From NCBI RefSeq assembly GCF_023516215.1, contig NZ_CP097349.1:868001-932000 (forward strand): a stretch of DNA of 64,000 nt, in the 5' to 3' direction. This DNA is from Cytobacillus pseudoceanisediminis. GTDB lineage: Bacteria; Bacillota; Bacilli; Bacillales; Cytobacillaceae. Position numbers and translations under genes: made by a program. The notes under the pieces are model-generated. The model had not been told where the DNA came from, ran no database searches, and saw only the letters and a list, made by a program, of their open reading frames with translations. This document shows, in pieces, positions 16,691 through 26,168 of the stretch (positions within the stretch are counted from its first letter, which is position 1; each line of letters starts with the position of its first letter).

Positions 16691-17119
16691 ATGATGAAAA
16701 TAGAAAAGAAATTGTACACGGCTACTGTAAATGTCCAAGGCGGAAGAGATGGGAAAGCCGTATCTGACGATAACAATCTGAATGTAGACTTGAGATATCC
16801 AAAGGAATTAGGCGGGGACGGAGCTGGAACTAATCCGGAGCAGCTGTTCGCTGCAGGGTTTGCCGCATGTTTCCAGGGAGCGATGGGCACTGTCCTTAGG
16901 AAAAAGAACATTAAAACAGATGGTATAAATATTGCTTCACAAGTTACGCTTGGCAAGGATGCGAACGATGGCTATGTGCTGGCCATTACAATGGATATCA
17001 CTGTAAAGGGCGTAGAAACCAGCGTGGCAGAAGAAGTCGTTGCGGAAGCTCATAAGGTTTGTCCTTATGCCAAAGCAACTCAAGGTAATATCGAAGTAAT
17101 ATCCAACGTTGTTGGTTAA
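16691..17119 (+). CDS. Organic hydroperoxide resistance protein (Ohr/OsmC family)
   Basis: A 142-residue thiol peroxidase that reduces organic hydroperoxides, normally as a dimer. The two redox cysteines are Cys60 (AGFAACFQG) and Cys124 (HKVCPYAKAT). The N-terminal LYTATVNVQGGRDGKAVS and the LDVDL-like NVDLRYPKELGG are family features. ATG 16691 has GGGAG at 16678-16682. The frame is open for another 156 bases upstream, but that part is the remnant of a former copy. The TetR-type operator at 16478 lies about 200 bases upstream. No OhrR-type regulator is adjacent. Confidence 0.9.
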   Translation: MMKIEKKLYTATVNVQGGRDGKAVSDDNNLNVDLRYPKELGGDGAGTNPEQLFAAGFAACFQGAMGTVLRKKNIKTDGINIASQVTLGKDANDGYVLAITMDITVKGVETSVAEEVVAEAHKVCPYAKATQGNIEVISNVVG

Positions 17120-17140
17120 TCAGCACAGGGATCACCTAAA

Positions 17141-17177
17141 GAGTGCCTATCTTTAAACAAGATAGGCACTCTCTTTT
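17141..17177 (+). terminator. Rho-independent terminator after ohr
   Basis: GAGTGCCTATCTT (17141-17153) and AAGATAGGCACTC (17159-17171) form a perfect 13-bp stem with a 5-base loop and a TCTTTT tail. Confidence 0.9.
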
Positions 17178-17187
17178 GCAGTGGGAA

Positions 17188-18297
17188 TTAGATTTTGTTT
17201 AACTTATTTTTCATAAAATGGCTCTTAATCCATTTTATAATAAGAAGGAGCGGTAGATACACGTATACAAAACCAATTCCCGCGTTAGAAGTAAACTGGA
17301 CAAGATAATCAATACTCTTAAATTCCTGAAGGTATACAGAAGCTATCATTTCAGCAATAAGCAGGAATAGTAAAGTCGCTTTAGGTGGAATTGAAAAGGT
17401 CCTTTTTACGATTCTTGTACATGCCCACAAAGAAATACATATAGGGGATATAATCACTAACAGCCAAATAAAGATAAATACATATTCAAACCTTTCCAGA
17501 AAAGAGAATTGAACGATCTTAACCATCATCAGAGTGGGCCAGGGTAAATGCTTCAATACATCCTGATTAAAGTATAAGAATGATATTAAAGTGATAACCA
17601 GGTACACAATGAAAGTATATGTATTGCCAAGATAGGCCCATTTAGAAATATCCTTGTTATTCGAACTCCTAATGAAGGGATAATACATCAGTATCCACTC
17701 GAAGCCAAGAAAAAGCAGAGCATACTCTTTAGAAGATAAAAATAGCTCTTTGAGGGAATGACTGAAGGCTGGGAGCAGATAAATATAATTCGTGTGCTTT
17801 AATGGGAAATAGATTAAAAAGAACAGAAAAGAAGGCAAAATCACTCCCCAGAAACTAAAGCCGGTAAGACTTCGGAAGCCGCTTGAGATAATATAATAAA
17901 ATGTCAGTCCGAAAATGAAACATAGCTGCCATGTTTTTATGGTAGGATACACCCAAATTTGGATGACCTCAATATAAGCACGAAGGACCGTCAAAGAAGC
18001 CAGCCAGAAATAGACCAATGCCATGATAGACATAATGCTGCCAAGTGCTTTTCCAAAGCAATACTGATGAACAGCTACTAAATCATTGGTTTCCCCGCCT
18101 AGCAGCTTAAAGATCATGTAGAGTATGATTTGGGTTGTGACCCAAGTAATAATTAAAGAAATCCACGCATCCTGTTCAGCATCTTTGATCACCTGGCTTT
18201 GAAAATTCAGGATGCCAATTCCGGTTTGTGAAGAGTGAACGAGAAAAAATGTGAAAAAAGCTGAAATCTGAAATTGTTTTTCTACTTTTACGTTCAC
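17188..18297 (-). CDS. GerB family spore germination permease
   Basis: A 369-residue integral membrane protein with about ten helices, of the amino acid-polyamine superfamily branch used in nutrient germinant receptors (GerAB/GerKB). It begins with an N-terminal FQISAFFTFFLVHSSQTGIG and ends in a Lys-rich tail. In receptors, the B subunit holds the germinant-binding site in the spore inner membrane. It is the last gene of the leftward operon A-C-B, starting one base after the C gene stop. Confidence 0.88.
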   Translation of the reverse strand: MNVKVEKQFQISAFFTFFLVHSSQTGIGILNFQSQVIKDAEQDAWISLIITWVTTQIILYMIFKLLGGETNDLVAVHQYCFGKALGSIMSIMALVYFWLASLTVLRAYIEVIQIWVYPTIKTWQLCFIFGLTFYYIISSGFRSLTGFSFWGVILPSFLFFLIYFPLKHTNYIYLLPAFSHSLKELFLSSKEYALLFLGFEWILMYYPFIRSSNNKDISKWAYLGNTYTFIVYLVITLISFLYFNQDVLKHLPWPTLMMVKIVQFSFLERFEYVFIFIWLLVIISPICISLWACTRIVKRTFSIPPKATLLFLLIAEMIASVYLQEFKSIDYLVQFTSNAGIGFVYVYLPLLLIIKWIKSHFMKNKLNKI

Positions 18298-19377
18298 CTA
18301 TTTTCCCACCCCGGTTTGCCTTACTGTAATTTTGGTAGTTACATCACATGTCATACTGGGATAAATTCGATCGTAAAAACTTAGTTCAGAATAATTTCTG
18401 TGATTGGCTTTATACCTTCTTCCTATACCTAAAGGATCTACCCCATTTGTTTGAAATTTCTTAAGGAGTGATTCAGCCTCGTTTGAAATGGATTTCTGTA
18501 AGGAGTTTTTAAACAGTTTAAGATCCTTTTCTTTTTCCGGATTAATCCACTCAGGCAAAGCATCAAGCTCTACATCTAAATTAAGGCTCACATTTACCTG
18601 GTCCCTGAGATTTTCCCTGGTGATTCTGATTTTATGTTTTCCATTGATCGTTCTGACCCCAATATTTGCTTTGTGTCCATTCATGTCGAGGTTAAAACTG
18701 TAAACCCCTCTTTTATTTGTGTCCGTCATTAATTTTAATAGGAAGGTTTCTTCTTCCGAAATCCTGAGTGCCAATTTATCATCTTTAAAAATCCCCATTC
18801 CTTCGACTTTAATACGATCTTTAGAATCAACAGTGAGATTTGGAAATGACATATCAATTCCGGTTCCAAAAAACTGGTCATACATGACATGAAGATCAGA
18901 TTCAGGAATTCCCTCATTTTCAATACTTTTTTCTATCAAATCCATTAGAAATAGGGGACTCTCCTTCATGGTTTTACTAAGCAGAAGCTCTGGAGTTCCA
19001 TCTGTAATGACAATCCTTATTATGCCGATTTTTGGATCCTTGCAGATGGTGTCTAATATAGGTGCCAAACCCTCTCTGCTTAGTTGATCCCCAAATATCA
19101 TGAGCCTCACCTGACCGATTTCAAAGGGGAATTGAGATTTATGGCTAAGCTCTTCCTGCAGGCTGGATGGATTTTTGGCAGCAGCTGTGATTAAAGCAGG
19201 ATTATCACTCTCGGCATAATTTGGATAAACAACACTTGCCTTTAGCATCTCATCTTCTTTGTCATATCCTAGATTATGCATCAGAGAGACTTCATTAATA
19301 ATATTGTGGGGCACACATCCAGTCAGGATTAGAGTTAGAACAACAATACCCATTTTAAAAAATGTGTTATTCGTCAT
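18298..19377 (-). CDS. Ger(x)C family spore germination lipoprotein
   Basis: A 359-residue protein. The lipobox LILTGC places the lipidated Cys at residue 21, so it is anchored on the outer face of the spore inner membrane. The body carries Ger(x)C features such as the central PFLMDLIEKS region and a C-terminal domain with DPLGIGRRYKANHRNY. It is the middle gene of the operon and overlaps the GerA-type gene by 11 bases. It is the C subunit needed for receptor assembly. Confidence 0.88.
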   Translation of the reverse strand: MTNNTFFKMGIVVLTLILTGCVPHNIINEVSLMHNLGYDKEDEMLKASVVYPNYAESDNPALITAAAKNPSSLQEELSHKSQFPFEIGQVRLMIFGDQLSREGLAPILDTICKDPKIGIIRIVITDGTPELLLSKTMKESPLFLMDLIEKSIENEGIPESDLHVMYDQFFGTGIDMSFPNLTVDSKDRIKVEGMGIFKDDKLALRISEEETFLLKLMTDTNKRGVYSFNLDMNGHKANIGVRTINGKHKIRITRENLRDQVNVSLNLDVELDALPEWINPEKEKDLKLFKNSLQKSISNEAESLLKKFQTNGVDPLGIGRRYKANHRNYSELSFYDRIYPSMTCDVTTKITVRQTGVGK

Positions 19378-20877
19378 TAATATCTTCCTTCTTTTTGCTT
19401 CTCTCTTTTGGTGAATATTTAATTTTATCTTTAGGTCTCAAATAATCCGGCCTCTTGTTTAATTTAGTATAAGGCGGCCTTATGATACTATCCGCAAGAC
19501 TATTGCTGCGAAACGGGTGCAAAGGAACCATGTAAGGAGTATTAAATGATTTTAATGTAAACAAATGACATAGCAGCACGGCAAAACCTATCATAATACC
19601 CAGCCCGCCCAGGAATGATGACATGATGATTAATGGAAATCTTAATATTCGAATGGTGTTGGACATAACGTTAGTGGGTGTAGTAAATGAAGCTAAGGCT
19701 GATAAAGCGACAATGATAAGTAAAATATTACTTGTCAGTGCTGCCATTACAGCTGCCTGTCCAATGACAATACCGCCAACAATGCCCAATGTCTGTCCTA
19801 CTTTAGTAGGCAAACGGGCTCCTGCCTCTCTTAATAATTCAATGGTCAATTCTAAAAAAGAACTTCCAGCAGCGGCGGAAATGGAACGTTTGCTCTGGAC
19901 TCGATTAGCGGACCCAGTAAATCCGCGGGCACCACCTCATAATGAAACGTTACAACCGCAACATAAATGGATGAAGAAAAGATGGAAAAGATGATCGCAA
20001 GTATTCGGGTAAAACGGAAGAAAGACCCAATAATCCAGTTATAATAATAATCTTCAGATGAGAGAAAAAATCGAATATGGTAGTAGGTCCGGATACTGCG
20101 TAGGGTGAACCATCACTAAAGATCACGACTTGGCCGGAAGTGAGTGTATATGAGATTCGATCAAGCCTCTCTGAAGAAAAGTAAAGTGGAAAGGGAGTAT
20201 AAGAATTCTCTTTAATGAGCTGGATTAAAGCAGAAGTATCCCAAATAATATCAAAATCTATTTCAGAGAGCCTTTTCTTTACAAATTTTATGTGGTCTTC
20301 ATTTGTAATACCATCTAAATAAACAATGACCACCCTTGTTTTTGACAGCGTGCCCAGCACGATCTCTTCAGTGGTTAATAAAGGAGATTTTAACTTAGTT
20401 CGAAGTAGAAGAATATTCGTATCAAGACTCTCAACAAATCCTAATTTTGGACCGATAACATTAAATTCATTTTCTGTTTCATTGGATTCTCTTATCCCTT
20501 TAGATAAATTATTTACATTTACCAAAAGAAAATCATCTAAGTTATTTTTAAATTGAATTAGGACATATCCCTGATGAATTTTCTCTTCGATTTTTTTAGC
20601 TTCCTTTGTTCTGATAACGTCTTCAAGCGGCAGGCTGTTTTTAAATTGATTCATATCAAAGGCTTGGTCAGTCTTTTTTCGCACTCATTAATATATGGAA
20701 GAAATACATGTTCCATCGTCTTGTGATCGATTAGTGAAGTAAAGTATAAAATGAATATCTGAATTCCAGAAAAATTTTTTTAATCTCTTTAAAATCAGAT
20801 GACTTTTTGGCTCTTTTCACTATCTCTGCAGGTGTTTGATTTTCTGCAGGATTCAGATTATTTTTTTCCTTTATCAT
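19367..20877 (-). CDS. GerA family spore germination receptor subunit, four frameshifts as read
   Basis: An A subunit of about 504 residues. The readable pieces in order are: N-terminal MIKEKNNLNP (ATG 20877), TSLIDHKTMEHVFLPYINE, the soluble domain from DQAFDMNQFKNSL to SGPTTIFDFF, then SSEDYYYNWIIGSFFR and HYEVVPADLL in another frame, and finally TIELLREAGARLPTKVGQTL to the end. The four breaks sit at A-run 20741-20743, T-run 20674-20679, A-run 20065-20070 and A-run 19854-19859. Adding one base at each gives one continuous family-length protein. The longest intact pieces are 19950-20684 and 19367-19849. The downstream C and B genes are intact. True decay is possible, but the pattern fits base-calling errors. 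Confidence 0.85.
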
Positions 20878-21031
20878 AAAAAAGTGTACTCCCTAAGATG
20901 TGTTAATACTTATTATTATTACTAACAAAAATTGTATGCACTTTATCATTTTTATTATTGCTGAAAGACAAGCAGATATAGGAAATATTTAAATTTATGA
21001 AATTAACATGTTGGCTCAGAATTTTTCCGAT

Positions 21032-21054
21032 TTGACACTTACCTATTAGTAAGT
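21032..21054 (+). promoter_or_regulatory. -35 element and TetR-type operator of the tetR gene
   Basis: TTGACA (21032-21037) overlaps the operator ACTTAC (21037-21042), six bases CTATTA, GTAAGT (21049-21054). A bound repressor would block the -35 element, indicating autoregulation by the adjacent TetR protein. Confidence 0.7.
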
Positions 21055-21066
21055 TACTATTGAGGC

Positions 21067-21630
21067 ATGGAAAACAGAAAAAAACAAATTGTAGACTTAG
21101 CCATTAAATTGATCCAGCAAAAAGGGTATGTAGCCTTCAGCTATGATGACATTTCTAAACAGCTTGGGGTGACCAAAGCAAGCATTCACTATCACTTTGA
21201 GAAGAAGGAGGATTTAGGAGTCGCGGTTGCAGAACGCATTTTATTGAGACTGCAGGAATCTTTAATGTCAATTCAAAATTCGCCGGCTTCTGCTGAAGAG
21301 AAGCTGAAGCAGTTCATCCAGCAGCAGGCTCAAAGATTTGAGTGTACTGAAATTTGTCCTATTTCTTCGCTGCAGACAGATTATGAATCTTTGCCATCTG
21401 CAGTACAAGAAAAGATTGGAGAAGTCAGCAGACTGGAGCTCAGGGTAATGAAAGAATTAGTTGCAGAGGCACAAACTGAAAATATCATAAATAGCTCTGA
21501 AGATGTCCATCAAGTAGCGGTTATGATATTATCAAGTGTTAAAGGAGCATTATTATATAGACGTGTTCTGGGTAATGATGTATTAACCGGAGTACTAAAT
21601 CAGTTGGATCGTTTCTTAAAAAAACCGTAG
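21067..21630 (+). CDS. TetR/AcrR family regulator with a Cys pair
   Basis: A 187-residue repressor. The HTH is clear: DISKQLGVTKASIHYHF preceded by IKLIQQKGYVAFSYD. The ligand domain contains Cys93 and Cys97 in FECTEICPISSL. Cysteines in this part of TetR proteins such as NemR respond to electrophiles or oxidants; sensing here is inference. Operators of one type lie before this gene, before the MFS gene and before the ohr locus, giving a three-promoter regulon. ATG 21067 has a weak ribosome binding site. Confidence 0.88.
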   Translation: MENRKKQIVDLAIKLIQQKGYVAFSYDDISKQLGVTKASIHYHFEKKEDLGVAVAERILLRLQESLMSIQNSPASAEEKLKQFIQQQAQRFECTEICPISSLQTDYESLPSAVQEKIGEVSRLELRVMKELVAEAQTENIINSSEDVHQVAVMILSSVKGALLYRRVLGNDVLTGVLNQLDRFLKKP

Positions 21631-21643
21631 TAACGGTTTTTTT
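21620..21643 (+). terminator. Terminator between tetR and the MFS gene
   Basis: AAAACCGT and ACGGTTTTTTT form a short stem with an AGTA loop overlapping the tetR stop. The MFS gene therefore has its own promoter and operator. Confidence 0.65.
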
Positions 21644-21653
21644 AACATAAAAT

Positions 21654-21671
21654 ACTTACCTTCTAGTAAGT
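21654..21671. promoter_or_regulatory. TetR-type operator before the MFS gene
   Basis: ACTTAC (21654-21659), CTTCTA, GTAAGT (21666-21671): identical over 18 bases to the operator at 16478. Confidence 0.7.
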
Positions 21672-21716
21672 AATTTTATCTTGGAGAATTTATTATAGAA
21701 AGTGGGGAAGTCCGCA

Positions 21717-22895
21717 GTGAAAAGAATGCTATTGGTTTCTCTATTGATGTCATGTGGGGCTACCTTTATTACTCCGTTATTCCCTCTATATAGTGAGGCT
21801 TACCGGCTGAACAGTCTGCAAATCACGATCTTGTTTGCCATTTATGCAGCATTCTTGCTGCCGACCTTGTTTATTGCGGGAGAAAAAGGCAGCACGTGGG
21901 GATTAAAAAGGGTTGTTCGCATCAGTATATGGATATCCATCGCATCTACCTTGTTATTCTTGGCAGGCAATCATTCCTGGATGCTCTATCTCGCCAGATC
22001 ATTGGAAGGAATCGCATACGGAGCCTTTACAGGTACAGCTGCTGCTTTTCTTATGAAGCAAACTTCTCCCAGCCAAATGAGTGCAGCTCTCAAATTATCA
22101 GGTGTTACGATTCTCATTGGTTTCGGTCTGGGACCAGCTATCGCGGGTTTGATTCTGCAATATATACATTACCTGCCACTCCATTTGCCATTTTGGATTT
22201 TGCTCGTCCTGCTCATCATCTCACTATTCGTGCTGGAAACAATTCCTAAAGATTCTGTTTCGATTGAACAAAAACGAGTAAAAAGGAAGATATCGCTTGG
22301 TGTGCCAGACAATATTCGTTCTCCATTTTTCTCAATGGCCGGATTGCCTATCTTCACAGTTTTCACAATTCAAGGAATCGCTTTTGCTCTTATTCCTAAT
22401 TTCGTCCAAAATGTCATTCATACGTCTAACATTGCTGTTTCCGGGTTAATCATTTTCGTGCTTCTCAGTGGAGCAGCTGTGGCTCAGTTCATTCCTTGGC
22501 CAAGTCACCCCATTACACGTATGAGATTCGGCATCCTGCTTCTTGCGGTAGGGTCATATATTATTGTTTCTTCCGGGTTAACCTCAAGCTTGCCGCTGCT
22601 CTGGACAGGCATTTTCATCCAGTCTATCGGGGGCGGATGGACCTTTCAAATCGCCCTGCGGTTTGCCGGACAGTTACCGGAACCAAAAGAACGGCCACGA
22701 GTCATTTCGGTTTTCTATTTATGCGCGTACTCAGGATTTATCGTTCCCGTTATTGGTGTCGGAGCGCTTACTCAATTTTTCAGTTTGAACCATTCGCTGA
22801 TTGTGCTGAACCTGTTTGCTGCATTTATTGTTATATATGTGCTGCTGTATTCCGTCAGATATAATCGCACTTATTCGGACATGATAAATCCCTAA
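21717..22895 (+). CDS. Major facilitator superfamily efflux transporter
   Basis: A 392-residue membrane protein with twelve hydrophobic segments. MFS features include TFITPLFPLYSEAYRLNSLQ in the first loop region, WGLKRVVRIS in loop 2-3 and ARSLEGIAYGAFTGTAAA in helix 4. It resembles drug or metabolite exporters of the DHA1 type. GTG 21717 is preferred to GTG 21702 because the GGGG run at 21703-21706 can serve as its ribosome binding site. It is controlled by the operator at 21654. The substrate may be the ligand of the TetR protein. Confidence 0.85.
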   Translation: MKRMLLVSLLMSCGATFITPLFPLYSEAYRLNSLQITILFAIYAAFLLPTLFIAGEKGSTWGLKRVVRISIWISIASTLLFLAGNHSWMLYLARSLEGIAYGAFTGTAAAFLMKQTSPSQMSAALKLSGVTILIGFGLGPAIAGLILQYIHYLPLHLPFWILLVLLIISLFVLETIPKDSVSIEQKRVKRKISLGVPDNIRSPFFSMAGLPIFTVFTIQGIAFALIPNFVQNVIHTSNIAVSGLIIFVLLSGAAVAQFIPWPSHPITRMRFGILLLAVGSYIIVSSGLTSSLPLLWTGIFIQSIGGGWTFQIALRFAGQLPEPKERPRVISVFYLCAYSGFIVPVIGVGALTQFFSLNHSLIVLNLFAAFIVIYVLLYSVRYNRTYSDMINP

Positions 22896-22941
22896 TCTAT
22901 TACTACGCCCTTCGAACCTAATCAAGAATGCATTAAAATCC

Positions 22942-22966
22942 AGCTGCCGGTTCGGCAGCTTTTTTC
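22942..22966 (+). terminator. Rho-independent terminator after the MFS gene
   Basis: AGCTGCCG (22942-22949) and CGGCAGCT (22953-22960) with a GTT loop, then TTTTTT. Confidence 0.9.
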
Positions 22967-23136
22967 TCCTATTAAAAGGGAGATTAGTTTGAGAAGAGTG
23001 CTTACATAATAATAAGTGTCATGCTGAGTAATATTAATTGATATCTTCAGGCAGATGGCAATTAGTTTGCTGCTCATTAAAAGGGGATTACAGGAAGAGA
23101 ACACCTATAAGAAACATGGTAAGGGGCTTGAATAGA

Positions 23137-23601
23137 ATGGCGACATCTATAGAAAGGCTATTATGGAGTATTGCACTTCCTGGTTTTGGGCAATTTTTAA
23201 ATGGAAAACTGATAAAGGGATTGGTTATTGTATTTTTAGAGTTCCTTATCAATGTACAAGCGAATTTCAACGGAGTCATTATGTCTAGTTTTCATGGAGA
23301 TATTGAGAAGGCAATAGCAGAAACCGATTATTTGTGGCTGATGTTTTATCCTTGTTTGTATTTCTTTGCGATGTGGGATTCCTTTAAGGATGCAGGAGGA
23401 GGGAAAAACAGTTATTCTTTTCTTCCGTTTGTGTCTTCAGCTTACTTTGTTACAGTGGGGTGTATATATTCCCCTACCTTTAAGCTTTTTGGTGTATTAT
23501 TAGGGCCTATTTGGCTTCCGATATTGTGCGTAATACCAGGTGTCAGTGTGGGTGTTATTTTAATGAAGATAATAAGTAAGAAACACATCGAGCCAATGTA
23601 A
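23137..23601 (+). CDS. Small conserved-type membrane protein of unknown function
   Basis: A 154-residue protein with four or five hydrophobic segments and a basic C-terminus (KIISKKHIEPM). It begins with MATSIERLLWSIALPGFGQF, whose PGFGQFLNGK segment resembles the opening of TM2-type and related small membrane proteins in which PG-G-hydroxy is followed by NGK. ATG 23137 is chosen with AAGGGG at 23121-23126; in-frame starts also exist at 23116 and 23038. Nothing links it to a process. Confidence 0.65.
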   Translation: MATSIERLLWSIALPGFGQFLNGKLIKGLVIVFLEFLINVQANFNGVIMSSFHGDIEKAIAETDYLWLMFYPCLYFFAMWDSFKDAGGGKNSYSFLPFVSSAYFVTVGCIYSPTFKLFGVLLGPIWLPILCVIPGVSVGVILMKIISKKHIEPM

Positions 23602-23733
23602 ACAGGACAGACGTTTTATGGTTAAGCAGCTTAATAATAGTCAATGTAAGATGTTTAGAGACTATTTAATGAATAATTACTATTTTCAATTTACAAACTA
23701 AGATAAGAAATAAATTGTGGAGGGGCCTTTTAG

Positions 23734-24695
23734 ATGAATTTAAACGAATTAGGCTTTCTTTGGTACTTACATTCAAGTTCCAATATGGTCAATATTTTTT
23801 GGGAAATCTGATGGAGACTGCTGAAGATACTGATTTGAAGGATGTTTTAACGGAAATTAAAACACTTTCTTCATTCCAGGAACAAGAGGCTTTGCAATTC
23901 TTAGCTGATAATGGATTACATGTTACACCGTTTTTTAGTGAAAATGATTTACATAGCCCCTCAGAAAAGTTATTTTCTGATCAATTAATGATAGAAATTC
24001 TTAAGCATATAACAAGCAACGGATTGGGTGTACTTTCTTTTCAATATACAGACTTGACCATCCCAAAGGTTAAGAATTTTTTTAAAGAAATACTCAATAA
24101 GTTAATTCAAATTGACATTTCTATATTAAATTTGCTGGAGCATAAAGGGTTGCTGCAAAACAGGTCCTTTTCATACACAAATGCTGAAGACAGAGAAAAC
24201 AAATTATTTAAAGTGGCATCAACCCAGCAGAGGCCGCTTAATGCTGTTGAATTAGCAAGTATGTTTGGTTCTTTTCAATGTAATAATGTTGGGGTAGCTC
24301 TATGTACTGCTTTTTCGGATGTGGCGAAGGATGAAGATACAAAGAGTTTTTTGCAGGATGGGATCAAATTATCCTATCATCAAGTGGATGTTTTATCCGA
24401 AATATATAGAGAAAACGGAGTCCCAACAACGACCGGATTAGAGGCTCACGTTCAAAAGGTGAATAAATCCCCATTTTCAGATAAACTAATGGCTAACTTA
24501 ATCATGTTCTTAAATCCTATCGCAATCGGCAATCTGCAGACTGCTGTCGTTTCCAGTTATAAAAAAAGTCACGTGAAAGCTCTAAAGGAATTAATTGATC
24601 AAGTGGAAGATTATTCAGAGAAAGGGTTTAAGTTATTGGTAAGGAAAGACTGGTTTAATGAGCCGCCGGTAACCAATAGGTCAATTGATAATTAA
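23734..24695 (+). CDS. DUF3231 family protein, frameshifted near its start
   Basis: About 320 residues, all helical, with two repeated halves of the DUF3231 type (each related to a ferritin-like or coat-F-like fold). The second half begins at PLNAVELASMFGSFQCNNVG. The first half starts MNLNELGFLWYLHSSSNMVN at ATG 23734 with GTGGAGGGG at 23717-23725, but stops in that frame. Adding one T to the T-run 23795-23800 joins it to GNLMETAEDTDLKD and the rest. Gene finders would otherwise start at GTG 23715 in a false frame. Such proteins are common in sporeforming Bacillus; their function is unknown. Confidence 0.78.
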
Positions 24696-24747
24696 AAATT
24701 AGAACCAAACAATCTAAAGGAAAACCATCAAAATGGAAGATGAAAAA

Positions 24748-24782
24748 AGCCGATTTGTTCATTATAGAAAATCGGCTTCTTA
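24748..24782 (+). terminator. Terminator after the DUF3231 gene
   Basis: AGCCGATTT (24748-24756) and AAATCGGCT (24769-24777) form a stem with a short T tail; it lies between convergent genes. Confidence 0.75.
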
Positions 24783-24820
24783 AAATAATAAAATTTTTGC
24801 TGGGTATTAGGAGTTCGTTT

Positions 24821-25662
24821 TTATTTTTGAAGGAATTCTGTTAACCTTTTATAAGAAAGAACATCGCCATTCGTCATGTGATGAAAGGTCTGGCGGTTTA
24901 CAATCTCTTCACTGATACTCCGTAAGAATGTTAGGGTAGCTCTGAATGGGACGGATCCACAGCTAAGCCTTTCAATTCCGATCTCAGATAACTCCGATAA
25001 AGAAGGCATCTCTGGATCAACCAATAGGTTGATCGGACAAGAAATTTCCTTTCTAATTTTTTTATAATCTTCCTATCAGTTAAACCAGGAATGAAAATGC
25101 AATCTGCCCCTGCATCTTGATAGGCTTTTGCCCGCTTTATTGCTTCTTGTAATTGCGTTGAAGAATCCCCAATTTTTAACCAATATAGATCTGTTCGTGC
25201 ATTGATAAATAACGGCATATTTCTGGATTCTGAAAGTTCTTTCATAGCTGTTATCTTTTCCACTTGGGATGTGATATTAAAGATAGGCCGGTTAGGATCA
25301 CCTGTACCGTCCTCCAGATTTATCCCGATAGCACCAGCAGCAGCTACTGCTTTTACGGTCTCTAAAACCTCTTCAACCGTCTGTCCATAACCTGCCTCAA
25401 TGTCTGCGCTCACAGGAACATTCACTGATTTGGCGATATTTTCAATCGTTTCAACCATTTTGTTAAGAGGTATACTTTGCCCATCCAAGTACCCCAAAGA
25501 AGCAGCGATGCCAGCACTTGTTGTTCCAATCGCTTTAAAGCCGCATTCTTCAAACATTTTTGCACTGATTACATCCCATGCATTTGGCAGAACAAAGGTG
25601 GACGATTGCTGATGTAAGCGGTGAAAGGTTTTTGCCTTTAATGATTGTCCTTTGCTACTCAT
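24821..25662 (-). CDS. Isocitrate lyase/PEP mutase family protein, frameshifted as read
   Basis: A TIM-barrel protein of about 280 residues. N-terminal FVLPNAWDVISAKMFEECG, metal-binding SADIEAGYG, GINLEDGTGD and INARTDLYW follow the carboxyphosphonoenolpyruvate mutase / 2-methylisocitrate lyase-like pattern. The frame breaks after DRKIIKK. Adding one A to the run at 25057-25063 (T-run on the plus strand) gives IRKEISCPINLLVDPEMPS and the remaining C-terminus to 24821. The KKCG-type catalytic loop of true isocitrate lyases is not evident, so C-C lyase or phosphonate-related activity on an unknown substrate is likely. It stands alone. Confidence 0.82.
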
Positions 25663-25789
25663 AATATTAAGCTCCTTTTACTGATTTGGTTTTAGTTTCT
25701 TATTGCTTCATTTCTATTATAAGAGCTAAATAATTCGATTTTCATCGAGATATGGAATGCATTTTGTTTTTTCAAATAGGATGCCATCT

Positions 25790-25911
25790 TAATGACGATA
25801 ATCGGAGGATTCGAAACCCTGGATGGTGTCTTTGCAGGAGCGGGATCATCGAATCCTAAAGAAATTATGCTTCAGAGCTTGCGATGACGAAGTGAAGAGG
25901 GCTGCTTAGTA
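25790..25911 (+). pseudogene. Remnant of a livM 3' region
   Basis: ATGACGATAATCGGAGGATT and the next roughly 90 bases match livM at 11647-11735. A deletion then leads straight to GAGGGCTGCTTAG, the match to the livM stop at about 11890. Frames are broken. It is a decayed partial copy lying before the LysM gene. Confidence 0.7.
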
Positions 25912-25940
25912 AAAACCCTTTCCATTTGAAGGGTTTTTTA
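25912..25940 (+). terminator. Terminator behind the livM remnant
   Basis: AAAACCCTT (25912-25920) and AAGGGTTTT (25929-25937) with an 8-base loop and T tail. From here to 26168 I see no gene, only the promoter region of the LysM gene. Confidence 0.75.
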
Positions 25941-26168
25941 TCTGTTTACCACAATTTTTTTCGCTAATAATGATTCCTTCAGGCGTTTCCTGAATCAAAT
26001 CACGCTATACAGATTTTTAATAGAGCTATCTATACAGGAATTAAATTTCTTTTTTTATTCTTCCTCATTTGCACTGAACCTCGCACTTCCTATTGAATAG
26101 TATATGGGCAGAGAGTGTGTACGCATTTAATACACAATGGAAATTTTATTCATTGGGAAGTGAAGATC

